Shown: positions 23,709-31,794 of the stretch, one piece after another
Layout: every line of letters starts with the position of its first letter
Position numbering within the stretch: the stretch's first letter is position 1
Source of the DNA: Rufibacter glacialis
Lineage (GTDB): Bacteria; Bacteroidota; Bacteroidia; Cytophagales; Hymenobacteraceae
Direction of reading: 5' to 3'
Assembly: GCF_008271745.1 (NCBI RefSeq)
Contig: NZ_VKKZ01000023.1
Coordinates: 62,001-126,000, forward strand
Length of the DNA: 64,000 nucleotides
Notes under the pieces: model-generated
What the model was told of the DNA's origin: nothing
Seen by the model: the letters and a program-made list of their open reading frames with translations, nothing else
Database searches by the model: none
Program-made: the position numbers and the translations under genes

Positions 23709-26534
23709 ATGAAAACTACGTTCCGATTGCTAAGCTTGTTGCTGGTGTTGCTGCTGGCACAGACGGTACAGGCGCAGGTGGTGACCTGGTCACCCGCCTT
23801 TCCTACGCAGAATGAGCCCGTCACCATCACCTTTGATGCCACCAAAGGAACCGCGGGCCTGATCAACCTGAATGAGCCTATCTACGCCCATACCGGGGTA
23901 CTCACCAACCTGAGTAACTCAGACGCCGACTGGAGGCACGTAAAGGCGGCCTGGACCGTGAACACCCCGGCGGCTTTGATGACCTCCTTAGGGAACAACC
24001 GGTACCAGATCACCCTCAACCCCCGCACGTACTACAATGTGCCGGCCAATGAGGAGATCAAAGCCCTGATGTTCGTGTTCCGCACCGCGAACGGCAGCAA
24101 AGAAGGCAAAGACAACGGAGGCAAAGACATCAAGGTACCTCTCTACTCAGCCGGCGCCGTCAATGTTTCGATTACCCAGCCCGCTGTAGGACTGAATGGG
24201 TTGTTTGTAAACCAAGGCCAGAAAATACCGGTGCAAGGCACTTCATCTGCTCCTGCAAAGCTCACGCTTTATTTGAACGGCGAGAAAGTGAAGGAAGAAG
24301 CCACGGGCACTACCCTCCAGACAGAATTGATCGCCACGGTAGCCGGGTCTAACAAAGTGAAACTGACCGCCGAAAGCGGGGCCACCACGGCAGTGGACTC
24401 TTTCACGTTTGTGGTGCGCACCGCCACGCCTGTCCAAGCGCTTCCGGCGGGGGCCAAGGATGGCGTTACCTACCTCAGTGCCACCAGCGTGTTGCTGAAC
24501 CTATATGCGCCCAAAAAGCAGAATGTATACGTAGTGGGTGACTTCAACAACTGGACCGTAGGGGCCAGCCCCATGAACCGCACCGCAGACGGCTCTCGGT
24601 TCTGGGTCCAGATAGACAACCTGGTGCCCGGTCAGGAATACGCCTATCAGTACCTGGTTGACGAAAACCTACGCCTAGGAGACCCATATACGCAGAAGAC
24701 CTTAGATCCTAATGAAGATCGATTTATACCGGCGGAGGTTTACCCTAACCTGAAAGCCTATCCAACCGGGAAAGCCACGGGCATGGTGTCTGTGTTCCAG
24801 ACAAACCAAACCGCCTATACCTGGAAAGTGCCTTCTTTCAGCCGCCCCAAGAAAACCGACTTGGTGGTGTACGAACTGCTGGTGCGTGATTTCATAGAGA
24901 AGCACGATTACAAAACCTTAACCGATACCCTGAATTACTTGAGCCGCCTGGGGGTGAATGCCATTGAGCTTATGCCTATCCAGGAGTTTGAGGGCAACCT
25001 GAGCTGGGGGTACAACACGGCCTATCATTTCGCGCCGGACAAGTACTACGGCTCTAAGGATTTGCTGAAACGGTTTATTGACGAAGCCCACGCCCGGGGC
25101 ATGGCTGTGATCCTGGACATGGTCCTGAACCATGCCTTCGGGCAGTCTCCAATGGTGCAGCTCTACTTCAACCCGGCCACCGGCAAGACCACAGCCGATA
25201 ACCCCTGGTTCAACCAGGATCCTACCCATGATTTCAACGTGGGCCATGATTTCAACCATGAAAGCGCCGCCACCAAGTACTATGTAGACCGTGTTACCGA
25301 GTTCTGGCTCCAGGAATACAAGATTGACGGCTACCGGTTCGATCTTTCCAAAGGCTTCACCCAGAAGCAGACCATAGGCAACGTGAACGCCATGGGCCAG
25401 TATGACCAAAGCCGTATTGACATCCTCAAGCGCATGGCAGACCATATCTGGACGGTTGACCGAGACGCTTATGTGATTCTGGAGCATTTTGCTGAAAACA
25501 GAGAGGAAACCGAATTGGCGAACCATGGCATGATGCTCTGGGGCAACCTGCACGGCAATTACAAACAAGCCATTCTGGGCTATGCAGACAACTCTAACTT
25601 CAACTGGATCTCCTACAAGCAACGCGGCTGGGCCAGCCCGCACGTGGTAGGCTACATGGAGAGCCATGACGAGGAGCGCCAGATGTACGAGGCCTTGAAC
25701 TACGGGGCCAGCTCCGGCTCCTACAACGTGAAGAACCTGAACACCGCCTTGCAACGCATGCAGTTAGCCGCTGCTTTTTTCTTCACCATACCAGGGCCTA
25801 AGATGGTCTGGCAGTTCGGTGAGCTGGGGTACGAGATCCCCATCAACCAGAACGGGCGTACGGGCAACAAACCCATTCTCTGGAACTACCTGCAGGACCC
25901 GGAGCGCAAGAAGCTCTTCAACGTTTACGCGGCTTTGATCAAGCTGAAAATAAACCAGCCCGCCTTTGAATCTGCCAACTACACCCTCAACCTGGAAGGC
26001 CTCCTGAAAACCATCCACCTGCAAGACCCCGACATGAACGTGGCGGTGCTGGGGAACTTTGGGGTGACGGCCGGCAGCATTGACCCTAAATTCCAGAATG
26101 CGGGTACCTGGTATGACTTCGTGACGGGAGAGGCCCTGGCGGTGACTAACGTTAACCAGCCCCTTCTCTTACAACCCGGGGAGTACCGCATCTATACCAC
26201 CAAAAGACTCACTTCCTCTAGCATCCTGCTCAGCTCCAAAGACGAGCAAGGTGCCTTGGCCAAAAACGTGGTAGCTTACCCTAACCCCACCGGAACGGGC
26301 AGCATCACCCTCCAATACCAACTGGCCGCCTCCACTGATGTGACCCTACAGGTATATGACCAAATGGGGCGGTTGATCTCCAGCAAAGCTTTGGGCAAAA
26401 AGTCAGCTGGTTCGCATACCCACACCCTGGGCCTTACCACGGCCACCAAGAATCGCTTGGCGCCAGGCCTGTACCATGTGAAGGTGAGAACCGGGACTAC
26501 CGCTAAAACCATCCAGGTAGTAGTGGTGCCCTAA
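23709..26534 (+). CDS. Secreted GH13 amylase with T9SS sorting domain
   Basis: 941 aa. Signal peptide (1-22, cut after VQAQ). N-terminal beta domains (about 25-240) are followed by a CBM48-like module (LLNLYAPKKQNVYVVGDFNNW, 262-282) and a GH13 barrel (about 385-800) with Asp545 (DGYRFDLSKGF), Glu592 (VILEHFAEN) and Asp654 (ESHDEERQ). The last 75 or so residues (VVAYPNPTG... YDQMGRL... GLYHVKV) are a type A T9SS sorting domain, so the enzyme should be exported to the cell surface or medium. It would hydrolyse starch or glycogen outside the cell. An operator-like palindrome shared with the susC promoter region lies upstream, suggesting control together with the starch locus. Confidence 0.93.
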   Translation: MKTTFRLLSLLLVLLLAQTVQAQVVTWSPAFPTQNEPVTITFDATKGTAGLINLNEPIYAHTGVLTNLSNSDADWRHVKAAWTVNTPAALMTSLGNNRYQITLNPRTYYNVPANEEIKALMFVFRTANGSKEGKDNGGKDIKVPLYSAGAVNVSITQPAVGLNGLFVNQGQKIPVQGTSSAPAKLTLYLNGEKVKEEATGTTLQTELIATVAGSNKVKLTAESGATTAVDSFTFVVRTATPVQALPAGAKDGVTYLSATSVLLNLYAPKKQNVYVVGDFNNWTVGASPMNRTADGSRFWVQIDNLVPGQEYAYQYLVDENLRLGDPYTQKTLDPNEDRFIPAEVYPNLKAYPTGKATGMVSVFQTNQTAYTWKVPSFSRPKKTDLVVYELLVRDFIEKHDYKTLTDTLNYLSRLGVNAIELMPIQEFEGNLSWGYNTAYHFAPDKYYGSKDLLKRFIDEAHARGMAVILDMVLNHAFGQSPMVQLYFNPATGKTTADNPWFNQDPTHDFNVGHDFNHESAATKYYVDRVTEFWLQEYKIDGYRFDLSKGFTQKQTIGNVNAMGQYDQSRIDILKRMADHIWTVDRDAYVILEHFAENREETELANHGMMLWGNLHGNYKQAILGYADNSNFNWISYKQRGWASPHVVGYMESHDEERQMYEALNYGASSGSYNVKNLNTALQRMQLAAAFFFTIPGPKMVWQFGELGYEIPINQNGRTGNKPILWNYLQDPERKKLFNVYAALIKLKINQPAFESANYTLNLEGLLKTIHLQDPDMNVAVLGNFGVTAGSIDPKFQNAGTWYDFVTGEALAVTNVNQPLLLQPGEYRIYTTKRLTSSSILLSSKDEQGALAKNVVAYPNPTGTGSITLQYQLAASTDVTLQVYDQMGRLISSKALGKKSAGSHTHTLGLTTATKNRLAPGLYHVKVRTGTTAKTIQVVVVP

Positions 26535-26559
26535 ATCCCAAGACGCTTCCTTTTCTTTT

Positions 26560-26619
26560 GCCTTCCCTGTTTTGGGGGCTGTTTTCGAAAAACGGCTTCC
26601 AAACAGGGAAGGCTTTTTT
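26560..26619 (+). terminator. Intrinsic terminator after the secreted amylase
   Basis: GCCTTCCCTGTTT pairs with AAACAGGGAAGGC, with an inner hairpin CGTTTTTCGAAAACG-like in the loop, followed by TTTTTT. Confidence 0.85.
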
Positions 26620-26813
26620 ATGGGGCAGGCTAGACAGCTATGTTAAAACTCGTGCTCCCTCAGACCCAAATTTTTGAGTTATGGAGGCAATAGTCTTGCA
26701 AAGGGGAGATTAGAGGGAGTTAAGCCGGGAATAGGGTATTTATACCATCAACTTCAAGGGAGGGGGTGCGTAAAATTTAGGATTCACCACCTAACAGATT
26801 AAAAGACAAGACT

Positions 26814-27323
26814 ATGGCAGAATTGAAAACCTTACAAGATTTACTGAGCCACGAGGTACAGGTGCTGTACAGCGCAGAGAGATTGATCATGGTGGGCTTG
26901 CCCCGCATGATAGAAAAAGCCCACAGCCAGCAACTGAAATCCGCCTTCACCACCCACCTGGAAGAAACCAAGGTCCAAGCCGAGCGCCTGGAACGAATTG
27001 CCGCCCAACTGGGAGTTAGCCCCGAAGGCGATGGCAATCCCAGCATGAAAGGGCTCATCGCCGAGGGCGAGAAAACCATGCACAAAGATGCCACCCCAGA
27101 GGTCATGGATGCCTCCCTCATCTGCGGCGCACAGAAAATTGAGCACTATGAGATTTCCGGCTACGGCACCGCCGCCTACCTGGCGGAGGAACTGGGCCTA
27201 ACCGAGGTGGCGCAACTCTTGCGCATGAGCCTGGAAGAAGAGCAGAAAACCGATACCCTGCTGAACAACCTGGCCAAAAACAACATCAACCAGAAAGCCA
27301 TGCCCGGCAGCGGCATTCTGTAA
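26814..27323 (+). CDS. Ferritin-like DUF892 (YciE/YciF) protein
   Basis: 169 aa, all helical, soluble. The start LKTLQDLLSHEVQVLYSAERLI and the later EETKVQAERLERI, GAQKIEHYEISGYGTAAYLAEELG and LRMSLEEEQKTDTLLNNLA are the four-helix ferritin-like pattern of the DUF892/YciF family. Acidic residues and His in these helices could form a di-iron site. Members are often induced by stress; the enzymatic role is not established. It stands alone between two terminators. Confidence 0.93.
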   Translation: MAELKTLQDLLSHEVQVLYSAERLIMVGLPRMIEKAHSQQLKSAFTTHLEETKVQAERLERIAAQLGVSPEGDGNPSMKGLIAEGEKTMHKDATPEVMDASLICGAQKIEHYEISGYGTAAYLAEELGLTEVAQLLRMSLEEEQKTDTLLNNLAKNNINQKAMPGSGIL

Positions 27324-27353
27324 AAGAACAACCCTTCATGCCTCGCACCCAAA

Positions 27354-27391
27354 CAAAGGCCTGCTCTTTTCTGAAAAGTAGCAGGCCTTTG
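27354..27391. terminator. Terminator between DUF892 and ThuA genes
   Basis: CAAAGGCCTGCT pairs with AGCAGGCCTTTG, with additional CTTTTC/GAAAAG pairing inside. It lies between convergent genes and may serve both; the T tract is short. Confidence 0.7.
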
Positions 27392-27411
27392 CTATGAGGA
27401 ACGGGTGGAAG

Positions 27412-28158
27412 TTACTTGCCTTTTAACCCCAATACGTATTGGATGCCGCCCAAAAGGTGCTGCAGGAACAAAGGTTCAGCATAGCTCTCGGCGGTATGGC
27501 CGCCGCCGGTATAGAAGGCCCGTCCGCCATCAAAAGTATGGTACCAGGCAATAGGGTGGTGCGCGCCGTTCGTGCCGCCGGAGTAGGTGGTTTCATCCAG
27601 ATGGGCCAAGACCTTCACCTTGGGGTTGAGGTTCTTGAAGTTATACCACTCGTCTTTCCGTACCCAGGCCTCGGGCAGAAAATGGGTTGCTGCATGGCCT
27701 TTGTCTACTACCCGCACCGTGGCGGTCTGTACCTTGGGGTGATTGGCAAAATAAGCCCCCACCAGCTGGTTGTACCAGGGCCAGGAGTATTCCGTGTCAG
27801 TGGCCGCATGCACGCCTACAAATCCGCCGCCCTTTTTGATATACTGTTCAAAAGCAGTCTGCTGCGGATCGTTCAACACGTCGCCGGTGGTGTTGAGGAA
27901 AATAACCGCCTTGTATTTCTGCAGCGTATCTGGCACAAACTTCCCGGCGTTTTTGGTGGTGTCTACCCTGAACCCGTTTTCCTTCCCCATTTTCTGAAGC
28001 GCGGCAAGACCGGCCGGGATGGAGGTGTGGTAAAAACCGGCCGTTTTATAGAAAACCAGCACAGACGGCAAAGCCTTTTTCTGACTGAATCCTTCTAGGG
28101 TGGTACAAGAGCAGAAGACCAAAAGGCAGAACGAGAGGAGCAATAAAAGTGGTTTCAT
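27412..28158 (-). CDS. ThuA-domain lipoprotein
   Basis: 248 aa from the ATG at 28156-28158; an upstream TTG is less likely. The start is a lipoprotein signal (MKPLLLLLSFCLLVFCSC, lipobox ending at Cys18). A ThuA-like fold of the class I glutamine amidotransferase type follows: VLVFYKTAGFYHTSIPAG, AVIFLNTTGDVL, GGGFVGVHAATDTEYSWPWY, HPIAWYHTFDGGRAFYTGGGHT and a C-terminal LGGIQYVLG. ThuA proteins occur in sugar (trehalose and related) catabolic loci, some acting as dehydrogenase-like or hydrolase-like enzymes; the role of this one is unclear. It is transcribed alone. Confidence 0.9.
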   Translation of the reverse strand: MKPLLLLLSFCLLVFCSCTTLEGFSQKKALPSVLVFYKTAGFYHTSIPAGLAALQKMGKENGFRVDTTKNAGKFVPDTLQKYKAVIFLNTTGDVLNDPQQTAFEQYIKKGGGFVGVHAATDTEYSWPWYNQLVGAYFANHPKVQTATVRVVDKGHAATHFLPEAWVRKDEWYNFKNLNPKVKVLAHLDETTYSGGTNGAHHPIAWYHTFDGGRAFYTGGGHTAESYAEPLFLQHLLGGIQYVLGLKGK

Positions 28159-28550
28159 AGCGTGCAGCAAGAGTAAAGAAGCCCACCTGGCGCTTCCTGA
28201 ATATGGTTGGGGTTCAGGTACTAATGCTAGTATTTTTCTTTCTGTTTTGCAAACCTCCCAGAAGGCTTGATGGGTTAGGGGTTGTTGGTTTGGGTAGCCG
28301 GCAAGTGGAAGGTAGAGACAGTAGACGGGCTTTTAAAAGGAAATAATCTGTTCAACCTTCGGCCAAGGAAATCTCCTGGGGCCGGTACCCCTGCAGAAAG
28401 AAAAAACCAAGAGATATCCTGCGGAGCTTTTCTTTTTCGAAAATTTTCAAGTAAAACCCCTGAAAACGGAAAGAAATTTGCGTATGGTTCGTTTACTACC
28501 GGAAACACACCGTTTTATATCTCCTTCCTTTTACTTTACCACTTTCTTCT
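28159..28550. other. Divergent intergenic region, ThuA / outer membrane protein
   Basis: 392 bp without a plausible gene. It contains the palindrome-like TTTCGAAAATTTTC near 28436 and AT-rich sequence before the outer membrane protein gene, but no clear TAnnTTTG box. Confidence 0.35.
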
Positions 28551-29150
28551 ATGAAAAGTATTTTTCTTTCACTGGCCCTTTTTGCCCTAACCAGCCTGGC
28601 GGCTCAGGCGCAAATGTTCACCTTGGGGTTGAAAGCGGGGGTTAGTTCCTCTAACGTGGACTTCAAAAACCCAAATGCCAATTTTTCCCAGTTCAGGGAA
28701 GAAGGTAGTATCACCGGTTTCCATGCCGGGGTTTTCACCAGGCTCAACGTGGCGGGCTTCCTCCTTCAGCCCGAAGCGGTTCTTTCTTCCTCCGGCGGCA
28801 AATTTGAAGTACCGAATGAAATGGGCCAGACGTCCATAGAGGAGATTGGGTTCACTAACCTGGATGTACCTATTCTGGTAGGCTACAAATTGTTTTTCCT
28901 GCGCGCCTATGCCGGTCCCGTGGCATCCATCATGATTAACAGCAAGATGCAGAAGGAAGAGATCAAGGATTCCTTTGAATCTTCAGATTGGGGCTACCAA
29001 GTAGGGGCGGGTTTTGATATCTCCCGGATCACCGCTGATGTGCGGTATGAACGCCTCAAGCGCTCCTATACAGATCCCAACACCGGAAGCGTGGATTTCA
29101 GGAACCAGCAGGTGATTCTGAGCCTGGGCTATAAATTGTTTGGCAAGTAA
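28551..29150 (+). CDS. Outer membrane beta-barrel protein (PorT-like)
   Basis: 199 aa. Signal peptide MKSIFLSLALFALTSLAAQA. The rest is a series of alternating strands (FTLGLKAGVSSSNVDF, ITGFHAGVFTRLNVAGFLLQPEAVLSS, NLDVPILVGYKLFFLRAYAGPVASIMI, WGYQVGAGFDISRITADVRYERL) ending in QQVILSLGYKLFGK. It is an eight-strand or so barrel of the 'outer membrane beta-barrel domain' family common in Bacteroidota. PorT is one member needed for T9SS, but no direct evidence assigns that role here. It is transcribed alone and ends at a strong terminator. Confidence 0.9.
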   Translation: MKSIFLSLALFALTSLAAQAQMFTLGLKAGVSSSNVDFKNPNANFSQFREEGSITGFHAGVFTRLNVAGFLLQPEAVLSSSGGKFEVPNEMGQTSIEEIGFTNLDVPILVGYKLFFLRAYAGPVASIMINSKMQKEEIKDSFESSDWGYQVGAGFDISRITADVRYERLKRSYTDPNTGSVDFRNQQVILSLGYKLFGK

Positions 29151-29243
29151 AGAAGGTAAGTAGAAGGCTTTCTTCCTGGAGAGGATTTGCCTGCCAGGGA
29201 ATCAAGATCAGGAGCCATGCTTTTCAAGTTCTCCTGATCTTGT

Positions 29244-29312
29244 AAAAACCATCTCCATAAAACCGATTGGCGTCTGTCATCAGGCGAGCGGTTTTATGGG
29301 GATGGTTTTTTT
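29244..29312. terminator. Bidirectional terminator
   Basis: AAAAACCATCTCCATAAAACCG pairs with CGGTTTTATGGGGATGGTTTTT (one mismatch-like G-T) around a 23-nt loop, followed by TTT. It lies between convergent genes. Confidence 0.85.
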
Positions 29313-29355
29313 TAAGGCTTGGGCAGTTTTACTGATTTTATGCCTGGGTGAGGAA

Positions 29356-29823
29356 CTAAACGGTGGTGGATTCCGCGGCCATCTCTGGCCTTGGCTGGGT
29401 CTGGGGAAGGGTGTAGCTGACCATCCATTTTATCTGGAACCGGTCTTTCACCATCCCGAAGAGGTCGCCCCAAAACATTTTCTCCAGGGGCACCAACACC
29501 TTCCCACCCTCAGAAAGCGCCTGGAACAGGGCAGAGGCTTCTTCTTCGCTTTGGGTGGAAAGAGACAGGTGAAAGTTGTTGCCCATGGTAACCGAGTGGC
29601 CCATAGATTCAAGGGCATCGGTGGCCATGAGCATTCCTCCCTGCCCAATGGGCAAGGCGATGTGCATGATCTTTTCCTTTTCATGGGTCGGAACCCTAGC
29701 AGCCTCCGGCGTGTCCTTGAAGCGTTGCAGCGCAGAAAACTCCCCTCCGAAGATGGATTTGTAGAAGGTGAAGGCTTCTTCGGTATTGCCGTTGAAATTT
29801 AGGTATGGATGTAAGGTGACCAT
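29356..29823 (-). CDS. VOC-family protein (PhnB-like)
   Basis: 155 aa. Glyoxalase/VOC fold of the PhnB type: HPYLNFNGNTEEAFTFYKSIFGGE at the start, IMHIALPIGQGGMLMATDA in the middle and DLFGMVKDRFQIKWMVSY at the end. PhnB-like proteins lack a settled enzymatic role despite the name. Near it on the same strand is an SRPBCC protein gene, and beyond that a divergent DJ-1/AraC regulator. Such small genes often cluster in Bacteroidota. Confidence 0.9.
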   Translation of the reverse strand: MVTLHPYLNFNGNTEEAFTFYKSIFGGEFSALQRFKDTPEAARVPTHEKEKIMHIALPIGQGGMLMATDALESMGHSVTMGNNFHLSLSTQSEEEASALFQALSEGGKVLVPLEKMFWGDLFGMVKDRFQIKWMVSYTLPQTQPRPEMAAESTTV

Positions 29824-29949
29824 GGTTATTTATTTGAGGTGAGGTACTCCTTTGGCGGGTGCATACAAATCGCCTTAAAACCCAGGAAGCCTAAAAGGCG
29901 ATTGCCGGAAACAGATTTTCTGGTGTTTTAAAGAAAAAAGGCCCGAAAC

Positions 29950-30402
29950 TTAATGAGTGTTATTTTCGGCCAGTTCCTTTATCTTAAGCAGGGCCTTGTC
30001 CCAGGACTCTACCATCATATCATAGTACTCCGGTGACATATCTCCCTCAACGGCTATCTGCGTACCCTGGGCAGTTTCTTTGAGTCTGTAGGTTTCCAAG
30101 CCACCTTGCACGGCCTGCGCTCCTTCGCTTTGGGTGTCCTCTTCCCCGTTCACCAGCAACCCTTCATACTGCACTGACAGCACTTGGTGGGGCGTGTGTT
30201 CCACTACCTTACCAATCATGCCGTTCTGGGTGTGGTCTGTGAAAAGGACTTTGCTGCCTAATTTCCAATCCGTATCGGCGTAGGCGCCTTCACTGAAAGC
30301 GGCGTACCACTGCCGTACATAGTGGTCCTGCAACAGCACGTCCCACACTTTCGCTGCGGGTGCGTTGATCTCAATTCCATTTTTGATGGTGGTTTTTTCC
30401 AT
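29950..30402 (-). CDS. SRPBCC-family (START/AHSA1-like) protein
   Basis: 150 aa. The AHSA1-type opening IKNGIEINAPAAKVWDVLLQDHYVRQWY and the closing helix ESWDKALLKIKELAE frame a helix-grip fold with a hydrophobic cavity. These proteins bind lipids or other hydrophobic ligands, or help fold partners; the ligand is unknown. It is transcribed toward the VOC gene (126 nt gap) and divergent from the regulator at 30664. Confidence 0.9.
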   Translation of the reverse strand: MEKTTIKNGIEINAPAAKVWDVLLQDHYVRQWYAAFSEGAYADTDWKLGSKVLFTDHTQNGMIGKVVEHTPHQVLSVQYEGLLVNGEEDTQSEGAQAVQGGLETYRLKETAQGTQIAVEGDMSPEYYDMMVESWDKALLKIKELAENNTH

Positions 30403-30663
30403 AAGGGTAAAACGTTGATTGAACAGGTACCTAAGGTAGTAATTTCTGAGGTTCGTTTAGAGCTTGATTTCCTGAAACTGGGTTCTAAACGGGCGGGGAT
30501 TTCCTTAGTTGGGATAGCCTTTCGCCCGAAGGTGGCATGACCCCACTTACTAGGAAATGGAGCTGGTATAGTGCAAACATACAATCATTTACCAATTGCA
30601 AGGATGGGGGATTGCGACAATAGAAGGGTTGATTACGACTGCTTTCCTTTTTATTTTAAGGCT

Positions 30664-31649
30664 ATGAAACACATCTCGCTCCTGATACCCGAAGGTGATG
30701 TCAGCTTCAGTAACCTGGAGGCCACTTGCAAGATGTTCTCCATGGTGAATGAGGGCTTAGCCAGAACGGGCAAGGCCCCTTTGTTCAAAGTGCAGCTGGT
30801 GGGCCTCACCAAAACCAACAAGGTCACAAATGGGGTATTCAGCATCACGCCAGGGCTGGTATTGGAAGAGGCAGCCCAGGCCGACCTCATCCTCATACCA
30901 GCCGTGCACGGTGACATAAGCAGGTGGTGGCCGCTAACCAGGCGTTTCTCCCCTGGATCATCAAACAATACAAGCAAGGGGCAGAAGTGGTGTCTTTGTG
31001 CATTGGGGCCTTCCTTCTGGCCGCCACAGGGTTACTCAAAGGCCGCAGCTGCACCACTCATTGGCTGGCGGCCCCGGAGTTCAAGCAGATGTACCCTGAG
31101 GTGAACCTGGTGCCCTACAAGATTATCACGGATGAAGGCGGCCTTTACACCAGTGGGGGTGCGTATTCTTCTCTGAACCTGATTTTGTACCTGGTAGAGA
31201 AATACGCCGGGCGAAGCATGGCCATCCGGTCTTCCAAGATCTTTGAGATTGACATTGACCGCAACAGCCAGTCCCCGTTCATCATCTTCCATGGCCAGAA
31301 AGAGCACCCGGACGAGCAGATCAAAAAAGTGCAGGAATATATTGAGCAAAATTTCCCGGCCAAGCTCACCGTAGAGGAACTAGCGGAAAGGTGTTGCCTG
31401 GGCCGCCGCAATTTTGAGCGCCGTTTCAAGAAAGCCACCTCCAATACGGTGGTGGAATACATACAGCGGGTAAAGGTGGAAGCAGCCAAAATGAGCCTTG
31501 AGTCCTCCAGGGAGAATGTGAACGAGGTGATGTATTCTGTGGGCTATTCAGACACCAAAGCGTTTAGGACCACTTTTAAGAAAATCACCGGTATTTCGCC
31601 CCTGGAATACCGGAACAAATACAACAGGGAAGCGGTGGAACTAGCCTAA
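30664..31649 (+). pseudogene. GlxA-type (DJ-1/PfpI + AraC) regulator, frameshifted
   Basis: Two overlapping frames together encode one transcription factor of about 328 aa. The first (from ATG 30664) gives the start of a DJ-1/PfpI domain (MKHISLLIPEGDVSFSNLEA, DLILIPAVHGDIS). The second continues it (VVAANQAFLPWIIKQYKQGA, VVSLCIGAFLLAATGLL with the usual Cys) and ends in an AraC helix-turn-helix (CCLGRRNFERRFKKATS, VGYSDTKAFRTTFKKITGISPLEY). One base is missing at about 30922-30923, after the codon AGC. Either the gene is inactivated or the assembly has an error. A GTG at 30924 could in principle start a shortened protein. Confidence 0.85.
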
Positions 31650-31794
31650 GCGGTACCGCATAAGAAAGCGCAGGTGCTTTCCCTAAAGGTTTTGGAAAAG
31701 CATCTCTGACCTGGAAAGGTGCAGGCGTTCCTGGTTGGCTGATGTTAAAGGGGTGTTTTTCCAGAAAAGGGCCTTAAACCCGATGGGGCAATTC

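Noticed and set aside
24717-24726. GATCGATTTA resembling the operator core
   Set aside because: It lies inside the amylase coding sequence, lacks the GGAAA and TTCC arms and is easily explained by chance.
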